NCBI GenBank assembly: GCA_010093515.1
Contig: MU001680.1
Coordinates: 786,459 to 850,458, forward strand
Direction of reading: 5' to 3'
DNA length: 64,000 nucleotides
Source of the DNA: Lineolata rhizophorae
Taxonomy: Eukaryota > Ascomycota > Dothideomycetes > Lineolatales > Lineolataceae
A model generated the notes under the pieces. The model was given only the letters and a program-made list of their open reading frames with translations. It did no database searches and had not been told where the DNA came from. Within the stretch, counting starts at the first letter, position 1. Each line of letters starts with the position of its first letter. Of this stretch, positions 45,639 to 56,523 are shown piece by piece. The position numbers and the translations under genes are program-made.

Positions 45639-46791
45639 AGCGGTTGGGCTGGGAGGCTGCGGTGGTAGTGGCGGTGGTAGAGCTGCCTGGGTCGTGATGG
45701 CGGTGACGGGAGCTTTTCCTTTTGCTGCCACGGATGAAGCTGCAAGAATGTGTGTCTTAGGGGCGGGTTGATGCCGGAACGCGGTGGGTGCGGAGGAAGA
45801 TGGTGTTGGCGCTGTGGCCGGTGATGAAGGCGTGGAGCCAGCTGGAGCTCGCCTCGCCGGGCGCCGCGCCGGAAGCACGTGCTGAGTCATCCCGGCGCGG
45901 TCGACGAGCGGGCTCCAGCGGTTCCAACCGCCATCCCGCCGTCGCCACGGCAGCTCCGAGCCCTCGAACAGCCGGTGGGGAATGAAGTATGAGTTCATCC
46001 TGTGCACGCCTGGCTGCAGCATACCGCACACACATCCTGCGAGTGCCGGGCCCCTTTTTGTACGGGCTGGAGTCGGTTTCGCTGTGCATCCCGTGGTCCT
46101 CGGCCATGGTGGCAGATGACTCCCGTGGCACACACGACTTCGGCTGGGGCCTGGTGCCATTAGTTGCCTTGCCGCTGTCTCACGCCGAGTTCCTGCATTA
46201 CCCATTTGCCCGCCTCGGTGTGTGGAACTAGCGTCATGCGCGCCGTCTTCTGGAGTCTGATTCTCTTCTGTACAAGGCTACCCTGCTCTACTTCGCCAAC
46301 CTAGACTCCCCCAGCTCCAGTCTCGCCCAACGTCGCCCAACGTCCCCAAGGCAACATTGGTGCGTGCCCGCAAGCCACACTAGATGCTCGATCCTAAAAT
46401 GCTCAGCCCCGCCTCCTGAAATTCCAACACGTGCTTTTCGACCTCTAAGTAACCAGACGCAACTCTCGAGGAATTTCTGTGTGAAACATTGGTATAGATA
46501 GACCAGACACCACCAATCGAGTACTTTTTGAATGTATCTACATTGTGCCACGGACGCAATCCCGGAAACCAATATCAAAAAGAATCGTGTATCCAATAGA
46601 GCAAAGAGCGGTGAAAGCTACGACCAATGCTTTAGGGACATGGAACATCAGGTCCACTTGCGATTCAATATCTGCAAATGCCTCCTCCAATGTTCATATC
46701 CGATTTCCCGGCGGACCTCGTGTATGTTGCCAGTGCACTCCACCCTGGCGGATTGTCCACGCGGCATATATGCGCAACGAAAGAGGGTAGA
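45639..46791. other. RPN12 upstream region and SLD2 3' flank
   Basis: About 1.15 kb. On the minus strand two overlapping frames stay open from about 46205 and 46131 to the RPN12 start because the DNA is GC-rich. One reads MNSYFIPHRLFEGSELPWRR, the other MAEDHGMHSETDSSPYKKGP. Neither matches a domain I know. A small gene or a long RPN12 leader are both possible. The rest, 46206-46791, is featureless. Confidence 0.35.
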
Positions 46792-48527
46792 TCACCTCCC
46801 ACGAAATTTGCCCTTCCCGTTTGCACGAGAGTTCTTGTTCTTTATCTTGAGTTTGCGATAGTTGGCGTGCGCCTCCGCCTTCACTTTCCGGGCAAGCTTC
46901 TTTGGTTCTTTGGGTGCGTTCTTTTTGCTTGCGTTTTTCTTGCTCGTCTTCTTAAACTTAGAGGCAGCTTTTCTTGACGAAGCTTCGAAGTCCGAGTGGT
47001 CGCTATCGGTCTGGTCGTCTATGGTCCGTCCACGCGTCCTCTCATCATTCGTCTCGTCTACTTCATTTACTTGGACATCCGGAATTGGTATCTCGGTCTC
47101 TCGCGCCGCGGTTTCGTGGTCAGACTCGCTCTCTGATGTATGGACCGGCTCTGGAGGTTTGGATCTGTTGGTGACAGGTCGAACTAGGATCTCGTTAGTA
47201 GCAAATTCCTAGAGTTTGAGAGTAAATATTTGCCAACTTACGGATCACCCTCCTCGTCTGCCGCTTGGCACCTTTCTTCTTCCACTTCTTCGCGGGTCTA
47301 GCATCGTGCTTATCCTGCTCCTCAAGTTCCTCATCTAATATATTCCCTCCATCTGGTCCTAGTGGCATATTCTGGCTATCCTCCACCAAGACCTTTGGGG
47401 CCTTAGGCTCCTTTGCTTTGGTCTCCTTAATGTTCGCACCCTCATTCTCTTGCTCAATCTCTCTCAAGATCTCCATTTCCTCGTTCAGGCGGTTTTCTTC
47501 CTCCTGCTCCCGCATCTCTCGAATCATACTGCTAAGGGTTCTCCCGAATGGCCTTCGCTTCCACGGTAGACGCGGCCGTGGAGTTGAAGGCTGCTCCTCA
47601 TCAATCGTATTCATGATCCCACCTCTATCGCGTCGTAAGAACAGTGGCGTCGATGAATGTCTCGACGAGGTGGGAGTGTCATGACTGCTCTTTTCCTCCT
47701 CCTTCTTTGGCGGTGTCGCGAACATGTTTAAGAAGAACCGCCTCCCTTCGGACATTGGCGTACGGCTCCATTTGGCCCTCCCTCCACTAGCAAACGCAGC
47801 ATCATCCAACGTCTTGCCTCCCTTGACAGGCGTTGACACAGAATTCGCAGATATGTCGACTAGTGCTGACCTCTTGGTGGATTTAGTCGGTGTCTCTGGT
47901 GAAAGAAGGTCGAAGATCCCAAGCGCCTGGCCGTTTCGTTGCGGTGTGGGTCCAACCATCATGTGCTTGCCGGACGGCGTGAAAACCGTGCGGCGTGAGA
48001 ATTGGAATGGCAGCGGTCGTATTCCATCGTCCTCTTCCTTTCCTTCGACTGCTGGTACGCCCTTTTCGGGTGGCAGCGAGGGCGATGCGCGCTTACGAGG
48101 TGTTTCTTGGTTGGTCGCGCCCTCTCGCGACTTTCGCTTCTTTGTGGGCGTGGATAAAGACGAGGCGCGCTTTCTCGGTGGTTCCGAGCCTGCTGCATAT
48201 TCCTGCGACTTGCGTTTCTTTGATGGAGTGGGCGATAATGCGGTACTCGGACGCGATTCGGGCGGCGGCGCCTTGCCTTTTTCGAGTGCGGCGCGAACGC
48301 TGTTGTATTCCTTGTACTTGGCGGCTACCTCTTAGTTAGCATAGTTCAGAATACAACGAAATGCACGCCCATAGGAATCAAAGCTAACCTATAGCGGGAT
48401 TGGCCTTGATATCTGAGCGCCCAGCTCTCCGGCCGTAGTGAGAAGCAGCAAACTGCTTTTCCCAGGCCTTCAGCTCTTGGCGCAGTTGGGCGGATCGTTC
48501 GAGGAGTTTAGGGTCGTGGCTTGCCAT
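46792..48527 (-). CDS. SLD2: DNA replication initiation factor Sld2
   Basis: The model is complement(join(46792..47183, 47242..48330, 48389..48527)), 539 aa with two 58-nt introns. Sld2 is phosphorylated by S-phase CDK, binds Dpb11 and helps load the CMG helicase. The N-terminal Sld2 homology is clear: DPKLLERSAQLRQELKAWEK, then GRRAGRSDIKANPAIEVAAK and YKEYNSVRAAL. Many SP/TP sites (for example ALSPTPSKKRK, LSPETPTKS, FATPPKK) are candidate CDK targets. The C terminus is strongly basic and ends NGKGKFRGR. Exon 3 uses a GCTACTAAC branch site with acceptor CCTAG|TT. The intron 1 acceptor (CTAACTAAG|AG) is unusually close to the branch site but is the only one that keeps phase. Confidence 0.87.
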
Positions 48528-48805
48528 AGTTGTGGGGAAGAATAATGTCTAAAGAATTGCAGTTAAGAAATACAACTGCAAAATAGATGAGGTTGAAGAT
48601 GGAATAGAGGCAGTGGTGGCGAAGAAATGAAGGCCTAGCCGGGAGCGCGTCGCATGTCTACGCGACGCGTTCCTTGGTAGACTATAATAAGCGAGCGGCC
48701 ACACCCGACGTCATCCCTACCACTTCACTCCACCTTTTTCATCAATTGTTCATAAGTGCATAAATAGGAGAAAGGAGCAATGGTCTAGTCTTCATTGGCG
48801 CACCA

Positions 48806-51230
48806 TCACCCAAGCACAACCCGTTTCAACTCGGTCTTTGCGGCATTAAAGGCATCAACATGGCAAACGCCTAATCCTACCCTACGAGAAAAAGTCCTAC
48901 CGGGTTGAATCATCAGGACATTGTATATCGGCCATGGCTTCTCAAGGCTATACTTTCGTGTATCGAACCCGGCGCTCATAGCGTCGACATCGTCTTCCGC
49001 CTGATCGTACTCATTTAGACCTGGATCCGGTCTTTTACCGCAATCTTCGTCCGTGTCCGGTATAATTGACCATGTACTCCTGTCTGACGAAGACATCGTG
49101 GCTGTCCGAGATAGCGCAACGAACTCGTAAAATGCCGGGACTTCGAGACCGACTGATGAAGATACACCAATGATTCCAGCACGGAACCCGCTTTCATCTC
49201 GGAGAGTCAAAGTAGCATCCTCGTTGAACACTCCACCAAACATCTCATCCATGTCCTCATCAAGTGTCACCTGGAAAATCGCCGAACGCGCTTCGAATCG
49301 CAAATATTCCGAGCCGGGCGTAATTAGGCATATAGTCGGTCGATGACTCTCTGGAGCGATTGGGTACCTATATAACCTACACGGGTCATCGGGCTTAAAG
49401 AAGTACGTTCCCGACTCCATGGATTTGCTGTCCATTTCTGCGTACTCTTCGCCTCTGAGTTCGGCACTTGCGAATCGGACACCTTGAGTGTCAACCCATG
49501 TTACCCTGCTCGCAAGAGGCAGGTGGCTTTTGACAAACCACGTCACTTTACCAATCCATCCCGCCCAACTCCAACTGGGAAAGATGGGTTCTCCGTTTTC
49601 CGGATGCGTGCGTCTCTCAAGGCGTCCATCTGGTTCCCAAATCAACGCTGCATCCAGCTCCGTGATAGGTAATCCGAAGACGAAGGCTCCTCTGAAAGAA
49701 TTCCTTAGAGAGTTTAACACCCCAGTGAATGCGTCTAAGATGTCGGTCTGGTACGACATCTGACGCATGGTGTACTCTTCCACGAGGTTCGTGTACTGTT
49801 CGAAGTTAAGAAAATCCACCGTGAAATTCATTCCAGCTGTGCTCCGTTCTCTTTGCTCTTTGAACTCCTCCCATACGTCTTCGTCGAACTGCTCTTGTTC
49901 ACTTGTGAAGTATACAGTATACTCAGTGAATGTCAGCGTCTTCCGTGCAAGGAAGTGCTCCTGGAAGGTCCAAGCTCTCGAGTTCCACACGGTGCCAGCT
50001 GTATCACGGCGCCTAGGTCGACTTGCTAATTGCATTCCTGCAACTGTCCCTAGTTGCTGTACCCATTCACGCTTCTGACTGATTCCCGGGATACCACTGT
50101 CCACTGAGTCACCGTAGGCTACCACGATCACCGCATGAGCGGCCTGGTAAATGCGATCCATAGCAGAAATAACACCATGCTTGGATTTTGGGTCGTCTTG
50201 CACAATGCAAAGAGAATCTACCCAGAGATATCGCTCTCCTAGGCAGTATACCAACTCTATAGCATCTGCAATGGTTCGTGGTAGTGGCGTTCCGGTAGTT
50301 CGCAAGCTGTTCTTTCTCGAAGGGCCGCTTCATTTGCTAATGTGCACTGCACATTCTGTCCAACGCGGCCCCAGACATAGCTCAGCGCAAAATATCGGCA
50401 GTCTGCTGCGTTTACTAAGCGAACGCACCAGTCTTGAACGTCAATAACTCTGAAATTGCTTCCAAGGGAATGGATGCTACTCAATTTGCCTCTTCCGGAA
50501 AGAGCTACATCTTCAACAGAGTGATTAACCCATCGCTTCAACACCCCATAATCCACGCTCTCAGGTTTCACCCGTCGACCGCGTCCGGGTACTTCTTCGT
50601 CGACTAGATGTTGCACTTCCAAAGATTCGCCGGCTCCTTTCGTGACTCGGAGAATGAGCTGAAAAGAGCTAGACGTATATTTGCTGTGAACGTCGGCATT
50701 CATCAAGAATATTTCTGCATTCTCCAAGGCATTACCTCCACGATCTGACCAGTTGTAGTGCTCATATTTATCATCTTCAGGTTCTTCCATAAGTCCAGAA
50801 GCCGTAGCATCATCGGACCATGATGGTCCGGGAACTAGGAAGATCGAGCGAGCAAGTAGTCCACAAAAGGCGCAGTCGTGTTTTCTTCTAATGATGCCGC
50901 TCAACGGGCCTAAAGGGATGTTTCGTGACTAGTTCAATTGTCAGCCGGGGATAATATCGTTACAGTGGCACATTATATCTAGAAAGGAATTATTAAGGGA
51001 GTGAAGCGAGCTTCTCTAACACCTACAAGATCAGCATCCGACTTGTTCTCGCCGTAGTAAGCATTTTGTGTTTGGCGGAGGTTGTTCCTCAGTAGCCATC
51101 CAAAATTGATTCGGCTGCAAGTGTCGCAAAGGCGGGAGCTATCACTTTCGCCTTGGGCTGCCGGCGAGGAAATAAACCCGGGTTTAGTGATCGTTGGCGA
51201 ACTATTTTTAAACACTGAAGAGACATCCAT
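48806..51230 (-). pseudogene. HET-domain (heterokaryon incompatibility) protein gene, reading frame apparently broken
   Basis: Exon 1 is 51023-51230 on the minus strand, followed by a 113-nt intron and a long second exon. The N-terminal part has Cys pairs typical of this class (LCDTCSRINF; HDCAFCGLLARS). The HET domain is recognised from CRYFALSYVWG and RYLWVDSLCIVQDDPKSKHG, then AHAVIVVAYGDSVDSGIPGI, with WNSRAWTFQEHFLARK after it. HET proteins trigger cell death when genetically different hyphae fuse. The two halves of the HET domain are in different frames with no room for an intron, so the gene looks broken by about one change, unless this is a sequence error. Both halves are otherwise well preserved, so any inactivation would be recent. 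The region after the HET domain is diverged, as usual. Confidence 0.7.
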
Positions 51231-51833
51231 ATCTATCCTTCCAACCTGGCGTGGAGTACACCACGGGACTATACAACGGATTCAAGAGGCGATGATACGT
51301 CAAGGATCGGTCCAGACTTGCCCCGCAGTCACTTATAGAGCCGCAGAAGCGCCAAGACCTACTAATACCTTCCTAGCAAGATGGCAGGTACTAAAGAATA
51401 TTTTCGTTGCTCGCATTATGTGAGTCCACCTTACTACACAGGTATCATCTTTTAGTCTCGTAGATTTAGCACATGGGTTCTCTTTAAATGGAATATACAT
51501 TTAATATAAACGCATAACTATTCGTCGTTCAGGAACTGTTCGTCCAGCTTCACAAAGATCGGCATTTCTTGTATTGAATTAGCAAAATATGGTTATCGAG
51601 TTTATGTGCATGAAAAGTTACGGGTAGTCCGGGACAATATCTCGAATGAAGCTATGGCTCGACTTTTATTACGTCCCCTACAAGTCTCGGGGTCGTTGCA
51701 TTTAGATAGAGCACGGATTCAATACAATCATCTTCGACTTAAGTTTTCGTCACTGGCTGACCGAATCTGAGTAGGACACTTTGTTTTGACTCTAGCAGAA
51801 CGGAACTTAGGAACATAGTCAAGGAAGAGAAAA
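51231..51833. other. intergenic region, HET gene / AGC kinase
   Basis: About 600 bp between two minus-strand genes, AT-richer than its neighbours. No feature recognised. Confidence 0.4.
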
Positions 51834-54800
51834 CTAGGTAGTAACAGGGGCTACGACGTCCAACGCACTCTTCCGTTTTGTAGTCCGCGGATTTGGCACT
51901 AGCTTCCTACGAATGCCTGCGGCATCGGAAGTCGATTCGACCAACTCGTTCAGTAAAAGGAGCTCTTGTCGTCGGTAAGTATAGCCAAGAAAAGCCAGCT
52001 TCTTTCGTATGTCCAAGGCGGTAGGCCCGCAGTCGATATCTCGTAAAATCTTATCGCGCGGCCTCTTCCTCTCGATCTTCCGCAGTATCTTCTTGCTCTT
52101 TTGGTCGCCAGTCTCTCCGCCTTCAATTGCTGCTACCCCGTCGTCATTCTTTTTGGGTGCTCCTTTAGCCCGTTTCTCACCCGTAATCTCTTGCTGCGTG
52201 CCAGACCCAGCTCGAGTGCCTTCTAACATTTGTGATTCATGTTCGTGGCCCCAATGTTCGTGTCTAATGTTCGGCTTTCCGGCTTCATCCACGTTGGCAA
52301 CTCCTTCAACCTCCTTCACAGCCTCCTCTACTTCTGAATCGGACAAGCTCACTGCACCGTCCAGGTCCTCAGAATGAGTGCATATTTCAGACTCTGGTTC
52401 GAAGTACTTGGCAACACTTTGCCCTGAGCGGACGCGTGGTACAAACGGAGGCCGCATTTCGTGCAAGCGGTCCCAGTGTGTACCGGTAAACCACGGGTGT
52501 GATTTAATGTCCTCGGCGTCGTCTGTGAAGACAAAGTGAGGACGTCGTAGCTGCTGCTCCTGAGATGTGCATCGCGGGTGATCTGGATGGTGAGCGACCG
52601 GAACTACGCCACCCTGGCCTGTACGTATACTCTGTGGAGGCGGATTATTAGAGTGGAGTGAGTTTTCACCGGGTTCAGATGTTCTACGGCGCCGCAATGT
52701 GCCTTTGGGTTCTTTGGTCAGTACAGCATCATTATCGCGGTATCTTTGGCAAGATAACCGGCGGTCTCTAACTACTAAGAGCGATGAGATCAAGTGGACG
52801 GCACAGGCAGAAACAGGCGCCAAAGCAATAGCTTCCTCCTTGGGCCGATTCACTCGTGGACGGTCAGGAAAGCAGAGACATTGTTGGTGGAACTGAGTGA
52901 GTCAAATTAATAGGTGCCGTAAATGTAAATCGAGGCTTGCTTACCTTGATATTCCACTTTGTTCGGGAACGTGTCTCAGCAAAGAAGGGCGTATATCCGA
53001 AAAGACACTTCAGGCATGATTAGCCATATTGAAGTTTCTCATAAGAGGGCCAACAGACCTCGTAAAGGATGACGCCTATGCTCCACCAGTCGCACCGGCC
53101 ATCGTAATTCTCACCCTCCACAACTTCAGGGGCCATGTACTGGCTTGTCCCCACAATGCTCCGTGCGAACTCCTTCATGTGCCGATGATTTAGAGTCTTG
53201 AGAACGTTCTCAGCTGTGTCTTCTGGCTCGGCTTGCGGTTCTGGCGTTTTCTTCCCGCGGCCCGCAAAACACCGATTCAGGACATTTCCAATCTTTTTCG
53301 ATGCTTCCTCTCGCTCATCTTGATCACGGTCAGACACGTCCCCCCTAATTTTGATGCCAAATTTTTCAATTAGGCTCCATCTCCTCTCGTTGTAGTACTT
53401 TTGGTTGTGTGACCAATGTCCATCGAAGGCGAGACCAAAATCTGATATTTTTAGATGGCCTGAGGAGGAAATGAGGAAATTGTCGGGCTTAACGTCGCGA
53501 TGAATCAAGTTCATCCGATGCACTTCCTCAATGCAAAGGATCATTTCGGCAATATAGAACCGGGCCACATGCTCGTGCAAGACGTCTTCCCGCATCAAGT
53601 ACGCCAGAAAGTCTCCGCCAACCATGTATTCCATGACCAGGTACAAGTTATGAGAGTCCTGGAAACTTGAAATTAGGGGAACGACCCATCTGGACTTTTC
53701 CGCAGCAACAAGATAGTCTCGTTCGAGGCGAAGGTGGGCTTCTTGTGAGAGCCGAAGCATCTCCGACTTGCGTATGACTTTCATAGCAAACAACTGCGGC
53801 TCGGGACGCCCGAAGTCTTTGCACTCGACCTTTGATTTAGCTTCCGAGCCTACGCTGCGAATGGATTCATGCCGGTGTGGGTTTTGCACTGGTAGCTGCT
53901 GACTGGTTTCCGGAATTGTCTGTACAAGCCTGACGACGCCGAAACTACCCTTCCCGAGAACACGAACAGTTTCGTAGCCGCCGATACATCGACTAGAATA
54001 AGTGCGCCTGACGAAGGCCTTGCTTCGGAGGGCGCGACACTGACGCAAGTTTTCAGACTCGGCCTCAACCCAGCGATTCATTATCGCAGACTGTTCTTCT
54101 TCGGGCGTTTTGCACTTCGCAAAGAAATCCTTGAGATCTCGTCTTCGCTCCGAGCGTGGGGACATCGGCGTTGAGACAATTCTATTGAAGTACGTTTCGA
54201 AAAATGACTTTGCGCTAGCCACAATCTCAACAGTTCTGATCGAGGGCTCAATAGATTCGTAGACGGGCTCCATTTGGCAGCTATCACGACTTGTCCGGCG
54301 CCCATCGTCTTGTCCGGTGGAATTCGTATTGATACGCGCAATTCCCAGATCTCTGAAAAATTTCGCTTCTCCGGAACGGCCAATAATGGCATCGGAGAAG
54401 AACGAAGTCTTACCCGTAGTGGTCGGACTAAGCGTTGTGTGAGAAGTGACTGGACTTGATAAAGGCGAGGAACTCAGAGGAAGCTGATTGCCCTGAGGTT
54501 CACCACCCTCCTCCGCAAACTGCTCCGGCGTATGATGTGGCATCGGATCTGGACTGCGTGGAACATTTAGCCGCTTATGAGGACTTCGGCGGCGGACAAC
54601 AGTCTGCTGGTTGAAAACGAAGGGGAGTCGTCGACTGTTGCGGCGTGAGTAAGAGGACGAAGTCGTGACATGTTTTGCAACCGATTGAGATGACCCAGTG
54701 TATGAAGTAGGACGATCGGAAGGTCCGTCGACCTCGATACCTGCGTTTGGGTGACAGGTTGGCAAACTATGGCGACATGTATCAGTTGATGTAGAGCCTT

Positions 54801-55339
54801 CTGTTGCTAAGTGTGACGAGGCGGCATTTCGATCGTAGACGCTTAACCTGTGCGGAAAGTCAGAGTATCTAAATCCTAAATTTTAGAGAAGAGACATACG
54901 CCGCACAGGATGGCCCGTCATGTAAGTCTCTGATATTGCCTGAAGCTTCGGAGGAACGCCCTATGGCAAGGTAGTTAGCCGCCTGAGGGCTCGGCCAAAG
55001 ATGCTGAAATGGCAAGTTCCGAATCAAATGGCAAGAATAAGCCTGCACTGAAAACAGGACGCCTGGCCCGGCCAGTCTGTTTCTGCATGCTAGGGATGCT
55101 GAAGATAAGAACAAAGATAGGAAACACTTACGCGCCAATTTGCCCAGGCCCAAAAAGAATAGGAGTCTTGACGTCCGCTTTAACTTGGAAGACTTGGTGC
55201 TCTCGCAGGGCGTAGGACCTGCTGGGGCGAGGGACGTCGATGAGCTGCTCGTGCGGGATAGAAGGCCTTGTTGATTGGTCGAAGCATCGGAATGGCTGCC
55301 CGCAGCCTTCCTCTTTTTTGAATTGATGAACTGTATCAT
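51834..55339 (-). CDS. AGC-family protein kinase, NDR/LATS-like
   Basis: The model is complement(join(51834..52892, 52945..53007, 53059..54847, 54900..55047, 55132..55339)), 1088 aa with introns of 52, 51, 52 and 84 nt. The kinase core is complete: GKGSFGVVRLV (about residue 416), AMKVIRKSEM, LIHRDVKPDNFL, ISDFGLAF (about 588), an NDR-type insert before SIVGTSQYMAPEV, then ILYECLFGYTPFFAE across a splice. A helical segment before the kinase (RWVEAESENLRQC, RSKAFVRRTYSSRCIGG) resembles the Mob-binding region of NDR kinases. An AGC-type tail follows (SHPWFTGTHWDRLHEMRPPF). It lacks close similarity to Cbk1/COT1 outside the core, so an additional NDR paralogue is likely. The two N-terminal exons are the least certain. 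Confidence 0.82.
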
Positions 55340-56523
55340 GGGGTACCCGAATGGCGAATGATTGAATGAATAATGTCCACACTGATGTGATGGGGACTAA
55401 AAGCCTGAAATGATTGCGCTAGCGGTGGCAGCAATGGAGATCTCAACAAAGACGGGCGATGAAGGTATCACGGGGCATTCAATTCCAAAATCGACGACAG
55501 TAGGGGCTCCAACTTCCGTTTATCCATCGTCGAGGCAGGAACTCGGTTTCCGAGTTACTCAATTTTGCTCCATACGGGAGACTACTACAAGGAGTAGCTT
55601 CTACGTATGCTGAAGAAGTAAGGGCATTCCATACTTCATGCACACGCAACTACATACGTACCTCCCCCTTGGTTGTGGAGGCAGCACCGCTGCATCGGTG
55701 GAGAGAATCGAAGGAACATCCAACGCAACCACTTCGGTAGAGGGTACTTGCCTGGTGCATAGTGGATTTATGGGTGCTTCATTGTTTTGATGTTTGGTTT
55801 CTTGGGCTCCTCGAGGTGGCTTGATTCTTCTCGGAACTCCCTGGTGCAAGGTTGCATTTCGCCTAATGCGCGGGGACGTGCATTCCCAATTAGCGTCCGG
55901 CCGTTAACGGTGCGGGCTTGGCGTGGCGCAGGGGACGCGGGAGGCTGCGCAGTGGCTGAGACTTCACGATAATCCCGAGTCCTTAGCATAGCGGTCGAGC
56001 GACGAGAGGAAACTGCCAAGGTGCCGTGCAACCATTCGTTTCCTGAAGAAGAAGGCCAGGCTCCGGGAGAAGCAGCGCTTGGTAGGAAGGAGACAGCGTG
56101 GTCGGAAGCTGCGCATAACAGCCCTTGTATCAGGCAGGGACAACGTACGCCACAGTAGCGATTGTTTCCTAGTTGGGAACCCCTGACCCAGCTACCGCCC
56201 ATCGCAGCTGCGGCGCGCGCGCAACCACGAGCGTGGGCTTCCAGACATCGCGACCGCCCGCCGGGAGTGAACCCCCTTTTTCGTTTGAGGACCAACCGCT
56301 CCTGAGCCTACTTGCCTACTTTGATCCCTACTATTCTCCGATGCCCGCCTTCTCGCCGCCGCTGCAGTTGCCGTGAGTGTAGCGTGACGTTCCTCCGCAC
56401 CTCTACGTTGTCAGCGTTTCATCGCAACCACGCCGCTTAGCTCCGCTCGCCCGATCTGCAGCCGCAGCTCGTTACGTCGCCGATAAACACGCGGAAAACT
56501 GGCGCGTCGCGACTGTGAGCAGA
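55340..56523. promoter_or_regulatory. divergent upstream region, AGC kinase / TBC Rab GAP
   Basis: About 1.18 kb between opposite start codons. The part after 56200 is GC-rich and probably TBC gene leader. Open frames here carry no known domain. Confidence 0.4.
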
